A stretch of DNA of 64,000 bases from Verrucomicrobiota bacterium (GCA_013285645.1 JABDHJ010000002.1:171303-235302); one strand, 5' to 3'; positions 43,721 to 52,490 are shown, counted from the stretch's first letter. Notes: a model not told the origin generated them from the sequence alone. A program made the numbers and translations.

Positions 43721-43734
43721 AAGACAAATGTCTT
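43721..43734. promoter_or_regulatory. Palindrome AAGACAAATGTCTT in the divergent promoter region
   Basis: A perfect AAGAC-N4-GTCTT palindrome between the leftward exported-protein operon and the rightward XRE gene. A second copy with a different spacer (AAGACGTTTGTCTT) is at 44419-44432, just after the XRE-partner gene. Small XRE regulators typically bind such sites near their own promoter. Confidence 0.55.
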
Positions 43735-43770
43735 ATCCATGCGGGGGAATGGGATTCGCCAACATGGGGA

Positions 43771-44061
43771 ATGACTCTATTTTCAGAGGCGTTTGCCCTT
43801 GTCGTGATGGAATTACGAGAAAAGAAGGGGTGGAGCAAAGCCGCTCTTGCTGAGAAAGCGGGACTCCATCAAACCTATATCTCAATGCTAGAATTTGGCG
43901 CTCGTAGCCCCAATATCAGTACCACTAAGGCTCTGGCTGAAGCTTTTGGAATTCCATTAAGCCGCATGGTTCGCGCCGCTGAAAAGAAACTTGAAGAATT
44001 TGGAGACAAAATCGGAGAAGAGCGCGAAAAACAGTGGGAGAGGATGAATTTAAAAGGATAA
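43771..44061 (+). CDS. XRE family DNA-binding regulator
   Basis: 96 residues, one helix-turn-helix domain: LREKKGWSKAALAEKAGLHQTYISMLEFGARSPNISTTKALAEAFG. It resembles phage-repressor or controller proteins of restriction systems. The acidic, basic-patched C-terminus (KKLEEFGDKIGEEREKQWERM) may be the dimer part. It lies beside the AAGAC palindrome that it may bind. Confidence 0.85.
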   Translation: MTLFSEAFALVVMELREKKGWSKAALAEKAGLHQTYISMLEFGARSPNISTTKALAEAFGIPLSRMVRAAEKKLEEFGDKIGEEREKQWERMNLKG

Positions 44062-44066
44062 AAATT

Positions 44067-44357
44067 ATGGGTATTCCAACTCGATCTGAGGTAAACCGTT
44101 TTTTGTATCCCGCACCCACACTGGGTATGGAAATCCCCGTTTCTTCTTTTTTATTAATCCTAAATAGCGCAGAGGACGCCAAAAAATTTCAAGAATTAGG
44201 TATTTTAGAGGGAATTGAGTTAAGAGTTGTAAGTGAGAATGTTCTACTATGTTTTTCCTCAGAATCCCATGAATCGACTGGTAAGCTTCTAAAAACCTAC
44301 GCTCATCCTGAGTGTAAACTTTCTCTAATTCTGCTCGGCGAAAGGAAAAATTTTTAG
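44067..44357 (+). CDS. Unknown protein coupled to the XRE gene
   Basis: 96 residues beginning MGIPTRSEVNRFLYPAPTLG. AAAGGA at 44054-44059, in the last XRE codons, is a good ribosome site about 7 bases before this ATG, supporting an operon with the regulator. The order of helices and the LGILEGIELRVVSENVLLCFS segment suggest an alpha/beta fold, but no family is recognised. A minus-strand frame over the same DNA (44065-44370) lacks a ribosome site and is less likely. Confidence 0.55.
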   Translation: MGIPTRSEVNRFLYPAPTLGMEIPVSSFLLILNSAEDAKKFQELGILEGIELRVVSENVLLCFSSESHESTGKLLKTYAHPECKLSLILLGERKNF

Positions 44358-44418
44358 AATTAGTAATCATTTCCTTTTATTACACTCGAAATTGAGGAAT
44401 TGGAAATTTCACCCGTCT

Positions 44419-44460
44419 AAGACGTTTGTCTTGACTTTTCCTGCGCTAATATGCTAAAGT
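44419..44460 (+). promoter_or_regulatory. Second AAGAC palindrome overlapping a promoter-like TTGACT
   Basis: AAGACGTTTGTCTT (44419-44432) runs into TTGACT (-35, 44431-44436), then a 17-bp spacer and CTAAAG (weak -10). It points toward the end of the oppositely oriented CHAD gene. It may be an orphan promoter at the right border of the island. Confidence 0.4.
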
Positions 44461-45311
44461 GGAAAAGTTGGTAAGGAATGTGACAGAGTAGAATTAAGCA
44501 ACAGCTTCCTCTTCTTCTTCAGGAGACGTATCGTCCGGTCCAGGTCAGTCGCATCGACATCAGGCGGATGCCTGCGCAAATGATTTTCAGCGACCACGCC
44601 GTCTTGAAATTCGCCCAATGTCTCCTGAAGCTTATCGACCTTCTCAAGACAACCGGCCATCCCGGTCCCGGGAAGATTTTTTGTTAGCTGGAGAAGATAG
44701 AAAAGCCGTTTACTCTTCTTCCTCCATTCGTGGACCAAGGGAAGCTGATTTTCGCGCAGGGCCTTTTTCCTCGCTTTCCGGGCCACACGAAATGCCTTCT
44801 TAATACGTTGTCGGGGCGAAGGCACTTTCCTGTCTTTCGCGACCCTTATCGTTTGTTCGATAACCGGAACGACATCGCCAACGGCTTTTTTGAGAGGACT
44901 CAACGAGGCCTCGTCAGATTTTTTGCGTTCAGCCTCCTTCCGGGCAAAGGCCTGCGAGACCCGCACCAGCGACCGCAGATGCTCTTCGTTTGTCTCGGGC
45001 ATAGCCGCTTTGGTCAGCGCCAATTGGACCGCAACGAGATCGCGCGCCTGGCTGAGTCGGGCCGCCGCCTTGCAAAGAACGCCGTTACTCTGTTTATAGC
45101 GGACCTTGCCGAGCACCGGGCGATCAAACCAAAGAATCGCCCGGAGCCGCTTGATCAGCGTGCGCAAATCGTGAATGGAATCCGGCAACTGGCTCACTGG
45201 ACGCCCGGAAAGATTGCGGGCATTTTCCGCCATCGTTTTCAAAACACGAATTAACCCGGGGCCGACCACCTCATCACGCCGCAGCGAATAGGAAGTGGAT
45301 AATTTTGGCAT
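44454..45311 (-). CDS. CHAD domain protein
   Basis: 285 residues. The CHAD signature is in PDSIHDLRTLIKRLRAILWFD and in the mid-protein HEWRKKSKRLFYLLQLTKNL, with many Lys/Arg and His residues on helices. CHAD proteins bind inorganic polyphosphate and are often paired with CYTH domains. It is the first conserved gene right of the AT-rich island; a CYTH-like gene lies on the other side at 39112. Confidence 0.88.
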   Translation of the reverse strand: MPKLSTSYSLRRDEVVGPGLIRVLKTMAENARNLSGRPVSQLPDSIHDLRTLIKRLRAILWFDRPVLGKVRYKQSNGVLCKAAARLSQARDLVAVQLALTKAAMPETNEEHLRSLVRVSQAFARKEAERKKSDEASLSPLKKAVGDVVPVIEQTIRVAKDRKVPSPRQRIKKAFRVARKARKKALRENQLPLVHEWRKKSKRLFYLLQLTKNLPGTGMAGCLEKVDKLQETLGEFQDGVVAENHLRRHPPDVDATDLDRTIRLLKKKRKLLLNSTLSHSLPTFPL

Positions 45312-45396
45312 ACGCTCACACGCCCGTTAGAGCGAATTCTAAACAAGGGGCCTCCCTCTTTTCTAATGTGCCCCGGGTCCGCGAAGGCGCAAGGCC

Positions 45397-45834
45397 CTAA
45401 TGCCAGTGATGCCCACCCCAATAAGGCCCAAAGATCACACCAACGGATACCGGCGGAGGATTGACATAAACACCTCCGGGGCCGGGAGGAGGAGCCGTTT
45501 GCACCATGAAATCGATCACGCTCTGGGAGACGCCCGATTTTTGCAGATAATCGATATCCTGCGGAGCCAGGTAATAAATGGTGCCATGATCGCGAATGTA
45601 CCGGATGACTATGCCGTCGTTGACGCGGGCATGAGCCAACGAGGCAATGTCGGAGACGCTCAACGAATCTCCATGAACCATTTTATCATAAATGGCGGAT
45701 GAAACACCGCTGTGCTCGACGGCAGTGTAATCGGCCTCCTGTTGTTCGGTGGGGGCGCAGGCGGTGAGAACGAGAGGCAGGACGGCCGCGCAAACAGCGG
45801 CGAGCCGAATTTTGCTCGAAGATAAAAGTACCAT
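45397..45834 (-). CDS. Hypothetical lipoprotein
   Basis: 145 residues. Signal peptide MVLLSSSKIRLAAVCAAVLP then lipobox LTAC, so a lipidated periplasmic protein. The mature part has a repeat of ISDIASLAHARVNDGIVIRYIRDH-type helices and ends in a Gly/His-rich tail (GPYWGGHHWH). Similar short lipoproteins with a terminal GHHWH motif exist in this group as far as I recall, function unknown. Confidence 0.75.
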   Translation of the reverse strand: MVLLSSSKIRLAAVCAAVLPLVLTACAPTEQQEADYTAVEHSGVSSAIYDKMVHGDSLSVSDIASLAHARVNDGIVIRYIRDHGTIYYLAPQDIDYLQKSGVSQSVIDFMVQTAPPPGPGGVYVNPPPVSVGVIFGPYWGGHHWH

Positions 45835-45985
45835 GTATCATTCGACGTTTGCGGGCCCCAGAGGTTTCAAATCTTACAAAAATGTAAAGACGGGACGAGG
45901 TGCGGAGAATCGCGTTTGAAAACATTTCGCGGTTCAACAGATTTTGAGTGCCCTTTCGTCGGGCCGTGTATATTTATCTCGACGT

Positions 45986-46960
45986 ATGCCCGCCGCTTTC
46001 AAGGACTACTACCAGATTCTGGGAGTTGATCGCTCCGCGACCAGTGACGAAATCAAAAAAGCCTTTCGCAAGCTGGCACGCCTGCATCATCCCGATGTCG
46101 CCAAGGACAAGAAAGCAGGCGAGATCAAGTTCAAGGAGATCAACGAGGCCTACGAAGTTTTGGGTGATCCTGCAAATCGGAAGAAGTACGACGAGTTGGG
46201 TCCGAACTGGAACGTGCCGGGCGGTCCGCCTCCCGGCCACGGCTATCATTCGCAGGGCACGGACGGTGGTGGTCCTGAGCAGGAATTCCATTTCGAAGGC
46301 ACCGGCTTCAGCGACTTCTTCGAGCAGATGTTTGGCGGCGGCCGAGGCTTCGGCGGATTCCCAGGAGCAGGCGGCCAACCCCGAAGTGCACGCGCCTCAG
46401 GAAAACGCCACGGTCAGGACATCGAAGGTGCCATTAGCGTCACGCTGGAGGAGGCGATGCAGGGATCGATCCGGCCCATTTCTTTTCAAACCGTCGATCC
46501 CGCCACGGGCGCGGTCAAAACGGAATCGTTCAAGGTGCGCATTCCCAAGGGTGCGTTGGAAGGCCAGATCATCCGCGTCCCCGGCAAGGGCGAAGCCGGG
46601 GTTGGTGGTGGCGACGCGGGGCATCTTTTCCTGCGCGTCCGACTCGCGAGCCATCCCGATTTCCGCGCGCTCGGTGCCGATTTGTACCATGACCTCGCGC
46701 TCGCGCCGTGGGAAGCGGTGCTCGGCACGACGGTGCGGGTCCACGGTCTTGACGGCGATCTCGATGTAAAAATACCTCCCGGCACCGCCAACGGTCAGCG
46801 TCTGCGCCTGCGCGGTCGCGGACTTCCCAAGCCCAAGTCGGAGGAACGGGGCGATCTCTACGTCGTCGCCGATATCCAGACACCCACGCATGTCGGGCCC
46901 GCCGAAAAAGAGTTGTGGGAGCAACTCAGCCGCAAATCCTCTTTCAATCCCCGGGATTAA
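45986..46960 (+). CDS. DnaJ/CbpA-type co-chaperone
   Basis: 324 residues: J domain ([39 protein letters not shown] intact), then a Gly/Phe-rich linker ([15 protein letters not shown]), and the two substrate-binding C-terminal domains ([41 protein letters not shown]). No zinc finger, so CbpA-like and not DnaJ. Stimulates DnaK. The 3' neighbour is the MerR-like gene 23 bp on, a known cbpA-cbpM type arrangement. Confidence 0.92.
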   Translation: MPAAFKDYYQILGVDRSATSDEIKKAFRKLARLHHPDVAKDKKAGEIKFKEINEAYEVLGDPANRKKYDELGPNWNVPGGPPPGHGYHSQGTDGGGPEQEFHFEGTGFSDFFEQMFGGGRGFGGFPGAGGQPRSARASGKRHGQDIEGAISVTLEEAMQGSIRPISFQTVDPATGAVKTESFKVRIPKGALEGQIIRVPGKGEAGVGGGDAGHLFLRVRLASHPDFRALGADLYHDLALAPWEAVLGTTVRVHGLDGDLDVKIPPGTANGQRLRLRGRGLPKPKSEERGDLYVVADIQTPTHVGPAEKELWEQLSRKSSFNPRD

Positions 46961-46983
46961 ATTTTCTCAAGAAAACCATCGCC

Positions 46984-47307
46984 ATGAGCAAATCCAATCA
47001 ACCCGCTCCCGATGACATTCCAGCGTCCGGATCGCAAGCGATCTACACCATCGAAACGGTCGAACGGATCACGCACATCTCAAAAGATCGAATCGTTCTC
47101 TATTATCAGCACGGGCTGGTCTCTCCCGTTCAGGCCACGGAAAAAGAAATTCTCTTCGACGAGGAAGCCATCCATAAACTGCGCCAGATCGCGTTCCTCC
47201 TCTCGGAATACGGAATCAATCATCAGGGCCTAAGGGAATTCGTCTCCCTTATGGACGAAGTGAACCGTTTGCGCGAAGAAGTCCGTTTCCTCCGGCAGAG
47301 GCTCTAG
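46984..47307 (+). CDS. MerR/CbpM-like partner of the DnaJ homologue
   Basis: 107 residues. YTIETVERITHISKDRIVLYYQHGLVSPV is a MerR-type winged helix; the tail (EAIHKLRQIAFLLSEYGINHQGLREFVSLMDEVNRLREEVRFLRQRL) ends in a coiled coil. It follows the cbpA-like gene by 23 bp, and such small MerR-like proteins are the CbpM-type modulators of CbpA. Confidence 0.8.
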   Translation: MSKSNQPAPDDIPASGSQAIYTIETVERITHISKDRIVLYYQHGLVSPVQATEKEILFDEEAIHKLRQIAFLLSEYGINHQGLREFVSLMDEVNRLREEVRFLRQRL

Positions 47308-47372
47308 GGCATATCAAAAAGTGATGCTCGCAATTCGGGTGGCCCGGACAACTTGAGACCTCTGCAAAACCA

Positions 47373-47697
47373 TCGATTTTAAAAAGGCCGTCATCCTGAG
47401 CGAAGGCGAGGCAAGAGATAGCTTTTCTCCCAAGACTTTCTCGAGCCGCAGTCGAAGGACCTACTCTCGCCTCAAGGAAACATTTGACCGTCAGCAACGT
47501 GGTTTCGATTCTAAAAGAGAATCCTCCCTCGTCGAACCTGCGAGAGGCTTGCCTTTTGGTTTGAGATTTTTTTTGACGCTACCCGCACTGGTCGCTTCAT
47601 CAGGCTGGGTCCTTCGACTTCGGCTCGGGAAGCTCGTTTGAGGAAAGGAGATCGATTGCCTCGCCTTCGCTCAGGATGACGGCGTTTTTAAAATCGA
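47373..47697. repeat. ~325-bp inverted-repeat element, copy 1
   Basis: The left terminus TCGATTTTAAAAAGGCCGTC... matches the reverse complement of the right terminus (...GACGGCGTTTTTAAAATCGA) over about 41 bp with one mismatch, the ends including TCATCCTGAGCGAAGG. The inside has further inverted phrases (GAGCCGCAGTCGAAGGACCT and AGGTCCTTCGACTTCGGCTC-like). No ORF; MITE-like. Copy 2 is at 51431-51754 in the same orientation, similar length and internal order, but diverged. Confidence 0.75.
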
Positions 47698-47712
47698 GAG
47701 TATGAACAGGCC

Positions 47713-48675
47713 CTAGCTGCAAATCCGCTCTTTTTGCCATTGAAGACTCGGATCCCAGGCCGAGAGGCGAAGCTCGTGATTCTTCCAGTAATATTGCACC
47801 GCCGGATTTTTCCAGCCTTGATAGAGATCTTCCCAGTTGTACTCGCCGTGTGGCTTGAGCGAGTTCTCGTGAATTTCCTCATCAAGGGCCTGGAACCGAA
47901 TATCGCACGAGAGCCGGATGCGATTCCGATGCTGGCTGCGCAGGGCGCGATGCACCGTGCAACTGGTGAAAGTCAGGATGTCACCCAGTTCGAAATCGCC
48001 CTCAACCCAGTCGATTTCATTCGGGCATAAGACAGACGCCAAACCACCCGCACCCTGGGCCGGCGCGACCGAAACCACGCCGTTATGATGCGATCCGCGC
48101 AAGACCGTCAACGAGCCCATTTCGCGCGGGCAATTGCCGAGCGGAAACCAACAAGTCCATGTTTTTGGAGTGCCCTGGATATGAATGAAATCCTGATGCG
48201 GCGGCGTGGGAGAGACGACGCGGTGACTGGTGATCATCCGCGCGATGTGTCGCGGATGCGGAATGGCCTCCTTGCCGAACAGTTTCCCGTACAGCGAAAG
48301 AAATTTGGGATGATGGGGAATGGTATGAAAGAGCTCCAACTTCTGCACGGCATGATAAGCCTCACCGGAAACGCCGATGTCGCTGCGCATCTGCTCGGGA
48401 GGAACCTGATTGATCGCGGCCTCGTCGATCACGCCTTCCATCAAATCGCGCCCGGCGGCGAGCCAGCCCCGTTGCGCGCAGATTTCAAGCATCTGTCGCC
48501 GTAGTTCCAGAAGTGGTTCGGCGGGCAGAAACCGTTTGAAAAAGAGATAACCATCCTTTTCTGCCCGTTGACGCAAGGCCGCCGGATCATCCAGAAGAGG
48601 CGTCGCATCGAAAAAGAGCGAGCGCTGTTCGCGGATACCGGTAGCGGGTGTATCAACAGAAGAAGTTGGGGTCAT
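47713..48675 (-). CDS. Phytanoyl-CoA dioxygenase (PhyH) family protein
   Basis: 320 residues. The Fe(II)/2-oxoglutarate site shows HQD in PPHQDFIHIQG and the distal His in TVHRALRSQHRNRIRLSCDIRFQ, with an Arg that would bind 2-oxoglutarate. It lies downstream of copy 1 of the 325-bp element and upstream of the small membrane genes. Substrate unknown. Confidence 0.82.
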   Translation of the reverse strand: MTPTSSVDTPATGIREQRSLFFDATPLLDDPAALRQRAEKDGYLFFKRFLPAEPLLELRRQMLEICAQRGWLAAGRDLMEGVIDEAAINQVPPEQMRSDIGVSGEAYHAVQKLELFHTIPHHPKFLSLYGKLFGKEAIPHPRHIARMITSHRVVSPTPPHQDFIHIQGTPKTWTCWFPLGNCPREMGSLTVLRGSHHNGVVSVAPAQGAGGLASVLCPNEIDWVEGDFELGDILTFTSCTVHRALRSQHRNRIRLSCDIRFQALDEEIHENSLKPHGEYNWEDLYQGWKNPAVQYYWKNHELRLSAWDPSLQWQKERICS

Positions 48676-48720
48676 ACTTTTTTTGATTTTTAAATCACAC
48701 TTGGCGATTACGGACAATTT

Positions 48721-49116
48721 CTACGGCGTCTTCGGAAGATCATCCGGGGCAGGGGGCGCCGCTGGCACGGGCGGGAAAAATTCCTTGAGCAGAGTGGCCG
48801 CCGCTGGATGACCGGGCGCAAGCGAATCGAGGTCCGCGTGCACTCCCTCGATAAAAGCGATTTGCTCCTTGGCCTTTTTCACGCCATCGACAAGGTGCAG
48901 ATTTTGCGCGCGGAGTACCATCGTCCGATAGCGAAAAAACGAGATCTCGTAGACGAGAAGAATGATGAAGGCCAAAAAAACGATCAGCAAAGGCCAGAAC
49001 GGCGAGTAGTAACCTTCCAGGCTGGTGGGAGCATCGAGAAACCACAATTTTTTCTTCGATCGTAGACGGGGCGTCGTGTTGTACCCCGGCACCTCTTCTG
49101 GAAGTGGAGTCGTCAT
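48721..49116 (-). CDS. Hypothetical bitopic membrane protein
   Basis: 131 residues: a polar N-terminus, one membrane helix (PFWPLLIVFLAFIILLVYEI), a helical extension (RYRTMVLRAQNLHLVDGVKKAKEQIAFIEGVHADLDSL) that may be a coiled coil, and a Pro-rich end. Start ATG overlaps the stop of the upstream gene (TAATG). No family recognised; the pair lies divergent to the exosortase. Confidence 0.65.
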   Translation of the reverse strand: MTTPLPEEVPGYNTTPRLRSKKKLWFLDAPTSLEGYYSPFWPLLIVFLAFIILLVYEISFFRYRTMVLRAQNLHLVDGVKKAKEQIAFIEGVHADLDSLAPGHPAAATLLKEFFPPVPAAPPAPDDLPKTP

Positions 49117-49442
49117 TAGGGCGAAGGAGTTGAGGCGGAGGGCGCTGTCGCGGACGGATTTTCGGGAATCGCGGCGCCATTCGTATTCGTCACTTGCAAA
49201 TGAATGCCGCGCTTGGTCAGCAGGTTGAGCAGGGCGGGATCCTGCCGGGATGCGATCGCAATTTGTTGGATCAGCTGCCGCAGCATTTCATTCTGCTGCC
49301 GGGCTTGGCCTATACGCGCTTCATTGGAGCCCACGGTATTGGCAAGGACTTCCACCTGATTTTCACAAACGATCTCCAGCAAAATGAGGACGGCGATGAC
49401 CAGTGACAGGAAAGTCAAAAGCCAGAATTTTCCTACATTCAT
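49116..49442 (-). CDS. Hypothetical bitopic membrane protein with coiled coil
   Basis: 108 residues: N-terminal membrane helix (MNVGKFWLLTFLSLVIAVLI) followed by a coiled-coil segment (EARIGQARQQNEMLRQLIQQIAIASR) and a Ser/Pro-rich end. Overlaps the next gene by one base, so it is translationally coupled. First gene of the pair; about 337 bp from the divergent exosortase. Confidence 0.65.
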   Translation of the reverse strand: MNVGKFWLLTFLSLVIAVLILLEIVCENQVEVLANTVGSNEARIGQARQQNEMLRQLIQQIAIASRQDPALLNLLTKRGIHLQVTNTNGAAIPENPSATAPSASTPSP

Positions 49443-49557
49443 GAAAGGAGGGGGCTAATACGAAGAGACTAAATATCAGCAGGCTTGCTGTCACTTAACT
49501 TTTTTATCGACTAAAAAATCAATTTCAGCCTTTGTGGAAAATTTCTACAAACAATCC

Positions 49558-49679
49558 GTCATCCTGAGCTTGTCGAAGGATCAGCTTCCGGTGACTTTCA
49601 CAATCAGAGATGGGCTGATAATGAGCAAATACCTTGGGAGCTGATCCTGACACACATGTGTGCGACAAACTCAGGATGA
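49558..49679. repeat. R3 inverted pair between the small membrane genes and the exosortase
   Basis: GTCATCCTGAGCTTGTCGAA with CAGCTTCCGG on the left, and a right arm with TGTGTGCGACAAACTCAGGA. It fills part of the 336-bp divergent region; the remaining AT-rich stretch 49680-49778 probably holds the exosortase promoter, but no clear -10/-35 stands out. Confidence 0.75.
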
Positions 49680-49778
49680 AGGAATTTTGATGTGTAAATT
49701 TTTAGAATTCTCAAATTGTATCACTATCTACAGGCTGCACAGTTTTACTTTAGATGTAAAAATCGGTAGAGTAACTGG

Positions 49779-51410
49779 GTGACTCCACATCCCGGCCTCA
49801 AGGGCTCAGCCCTCCCTTTGGAAGCCGCTGGGACGAAACTGCCGTGGACCAGTTGGGCCTGCCTGCTCCTCGCCGGAGGAGTCATCTTGTTCCCGCTTTC
49901 CTACGCGTGGAGTTATCTGGAGAGCTACTCGTTTGGCTGGTGGGTTCCGCCGCTCGCCTTGCTTGTCTTCTCCGAGCGCTGGACGACCCGACCCGCGCCC
50001 GCACCGCCCAGTCGCTCGCCCGGAATCCTGCGATTCATCCTCATCTGGGCCGTCCTCTTCCTCTTCTTCCGAATGGCCTTGGAATCGTCCCTGAGTTCCC
50101 GCCCGCTGCTCTGGTGTTGTGCCATTCTCTACGTCTGCGCGTTGCTCTATTGGATGTGGACCTATGGCGGCGCCGCGTGGACGCGACACTTCGCTTTCCC
50201 GATTTGCTTTCTCCTCATCAGCGTCCCATGGCCGGCCCAAATCGAGGATCCAATCGTACAGGGCCTCCAACAATTCAACGCGTGGCTGGTGGCGCACGTT
50301 TTAGTCATCGGCGGCATCTACGCCCAAGCCATGGGCAACGTCATCGTCCTGGCTCATTGCACTCTCGGCGTGGAGGCGGCGTGCAGCGGCATCCGCTCGT
50401 TGCAGGCCGCGCTGATGATCGCCTTCCTCCTCGGCGAGTTCTATCGATTCGCATGGCCGAGACGCGGGAAAATCATCCTTTTCGCGTTGACGATGGCGCT
50501 GGTCGGAAATTTTATCCGCGCGTTGTTCCTCTCCCTCATGGCCTCGTTCTACGGTGTAACCGTCATGAGCCGTTGGCACGATTCCGCCGGATTCTTCATC
50601 CTGATTTTTACATCGCTGACGACCTGGTTCCTCTGCGCCTACCTCAACCGCCGCGCTCCGCAGAATCCGCCAGCTACCTCGGCAACTTCATCGCAACCCT
50701 GGTCCCCATCGCAGGCCGTCCTGGCGCAACGCCTCGCCTGCGGAATTCTCCTCACCGCTGTCCTGATAACTATCGCCACCCAAGGCTGGTACGATTGGCG
50801 TGAACACGGTGAGCCCCATTACCCAACCTGGACCGCATCGTTTCCAACCTCCGGCAAGTTCAAGGAAATGCCCATCGCCGAAGAGAGCCACGACATCCTC
50901 AAATACGATGCCGGTCGCGACGTGCAATGGACAGACAACCAGAATTGGAACTGGTCGACCTACTGGTTCCGTTATCACCCCAAACCGACAGGCGAAACGG
51001 TTTTCCAGGCGCACAACCCCGACATCTGCCTGCCCGCCGCCGGATTCGTCAAGGTCGCCAATTACGATTCATTCGCGACCGAGATTCGCGGAATCCGTCT
51101 CCAGGTTTATCCTCGCCAATTTTCCTGGAACGGCATTCCGGCCTACGTCTTCTGGGTGGTCTACGCCGACCGCGCCAGCTTCCCCATGGAGAAAGCGATC
51201 ACCTCGTCCAAGGCCGGCCCCATCGCCAAGGCCCGCGTCTATCTCTCCAACATGTGGCACGGCAGACGCGCCTCCACTTCCGAGATGGAGTCCCTCGAAA
51301 CCATCATCGCTGGCCCGGAAAACTATTCCGCTGCCCAGACCGCGTATCTGGCAGAGCTGCAAAAGATCATCGTACCTGATACGGGCCAAGTTGCGGCGGC
51401 TACGCAGTGA
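49779..51410 (+). CDS. Exosortase with C-terminal EpsI-like domain
   Basis: 543 residues, GTG start. The N-terminal ~300 residues form an eight-helix exosortase; the active site has C202 in EAACSGIRSL, R247 in NFIRAL and H267 in RWHDSAGFF, as expected for the Cys-Arg-His triad. After a linker (about 295-330) comes an EpsI-like domain with HNPDICLPAAGFVKV. Exosortases process surface proteins with a C-terminal sorting signal and link them to glycolipid biogenesis. No sorting-signal substrate was seen in the window. Confidence 0.88.
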   Translation: MTPHPGLKGSALPLEAAGTKLPWTSWACLLLAGGVILFPLSYAWSYLESYSFGWWVPPLALLVFSERWTTRPAPAPPSRSPGILRFILIWAVLFLFFRMALESSLSSRPLLWCCAILYVCALLYWMWTYGGAAWTRHFAFPICFLLISVPWPAQIEDPIVQGLQQFNAWLVAHVLVIGGIYAQAMGNVIVLAHCTLGVEAACSGIRSLQAALMIAFLLGEFYRFAWPRRGKIILFALTMALVGNFIRALFLSLMASFYGVTVMSRWHDSAGFFILIFTSLTTWFLCAYLNRRAPQNPPATSATSSQPWSPSQAVLAQRLACGILLTAVLITIATQGWYDWREHGEPHYPTWTASFPTSGKFKEMPIAEESHDILKYDAGRDVQWTDNQNWNWSTYWFRYHPKPTGETVFQAHNPDICLPAAGFVKVANYDSFATEIRGIRLQVYPRQFSWNGIPAYVFWVVYADRASFPMEKAITSSKAGPIAKARVYLSNMWHGRRASTSEMESLETIIAGPENYSAAQTAYLAELQKIIVPDTGQVAAATQ

Positions 51411-51430
51411 AAGATTTTTCCATAAACTCC

Positions 51431-51754
51431 CGATTTTAAAAATGCTGTCATCCTGAGCGGAGGTGAGCCGGTAAATTTACGTCAAGCGTGAGACTTACCC
51501 GAGCCGCAGTCGAAGGACCTGCTCACGCCTCAAGGAAATATTTCACCGTAGGCGAGGCAGTTTCGATTCTAAAAGTGAGCTCGCCCTCATCGTGCCTGCG
51601 AGAGGCTTGCCTTTTGGTTTGGAATTCCTTTTTCGCCACCCACATCGGTTGTTTCAGCTGGCTAGGTCCTTCGACTGCGGCTCGGGAGGATCTTTTGAGA
51701 AAAGGAAATTGGGTGTCTCGCCTCCGCTCAGGATGACGGCGTTTTTTAAATCGA
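51431..51754. repeat. ~325-bp inverted-repeat element, copy 2
   Basis: Starts CGATTTTAAAAATGCTGTCA and ends ...GACGGCGTTTTTTAAATCGA. The internal order (TCATCCTGAGCGGAGG, GAGCCGCAGTCGAAGGACCT, AGGCTTGCCTTTTGGTTTGG, AGGTCCTTCGACTGCGGCTC) parallels copy 1 at 47373 with about 20% differences in the parts I compared. It begins 21 bp after the exosortase stop. No ORF. Confidence 0.75.
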
Positions 51755-51820
51755 GAGCGTCAGGTGTTCCGCGCATTTTTCTAGTTCATCAAAAGAACGA
51801 TGCCATAATAAAAGGTGCCC

Positions 51821-52480
51821 ATGTCCCAAGATTCCCCAGCCAATTCCCCCATCGCCGCCCTGCGCCGCGACTACATGCTGCGCGGGCTCGACGAATCCGA
51901 CCTCAACCCCGATCCCTTCCAACAGTTCGCCGTCTGGTTTCAGGACACGCTAAATTCCAACGCGATCAAGGAACCCAACGCCATGGTCCTTTCCACCGTC
52001 TCGCCTGAAGGTCAACCGCGCGGACGTTTCGTTCTGCTCAAGGGCTTCGATGCAAACGGTTTCGTCTTCTTCACCAACTACAAAAGCGCCAAGGGCCGCG
52101 ATCTCGAAGCCAACCCCCACGCCGCCCTGACCCTCGGCTGGATCGAACTCGAACGCCAAATCTGCATCGAAGGCAAAGTCACCAAAACGCCCCGTGCCGC
52201 CGTCGAAGCCTATTTCCAGACCCGACCCCGCGGCAGTCGCCTCGGTGCCTGGGCCTCCAGCCAAAGCGAAGTCATCCCGAATCGCAGCGTCCTCGAAACC
52301 CGCCTTGCCGAAGCCGAAACCCGCTTCCTCGACGACGTTCCGCCACCTCCTGATTGGGGCGGCTATCGCCTCATCCCCGAGCGAATCGAATTCTGGCAAG
52401 GCCGCACCAACCGCCTCCACGACCGCCTCCGTTACCGAAGAGACGGCGCCAACTGGATCATCGAACGCCTCGCGCCCTGA
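51821..52480 (+). CDS. pdxH: Pyridoxamine 5'-phosphate oxidase
   Basis: 219 residues. FMN-dependent last step of pyridoxal phosphate synthesis and salvage. Matches the family in MVLSTVSPEGQPRGRFVLLKGFDANGFVFFTNYKSAKG, the FMN-binding SxKGxxL segment, and the C-terminal WQGRTNRLHDRLRYRR. I use ATG 51821; an upstream in-frame GTG at 51815 is possible. Confidence 0.95.
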   Translation: MSQDSPANSPIAALRRDYMLRGLDESDLNPDPFQQFAVWFQDTLNSNAIKEPNAMVLSTVSPEGQPRGRFVLLKGFDANGFVFFTNYKSAKGRDLEANPHAALTLGWIELERQICIEGKVTKTPRAAVEAYFQTRPRGSRLGAWASSQSEVIPNRSVLETRLAEAETRFLDDVPPPPDWGGYRLIPERIEFWQGRTNRLHDRLRYRRDGANWIIERLAP

Positions 52481-52490
52481 TGTCTTCCCC

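Noticed and set aside
44065..44370. Minus-strand 101-residue frame over the XRE partner gene
   Set aside because: The plus-strand gene has a good ribosome site and operon context; the minus frame has neither.
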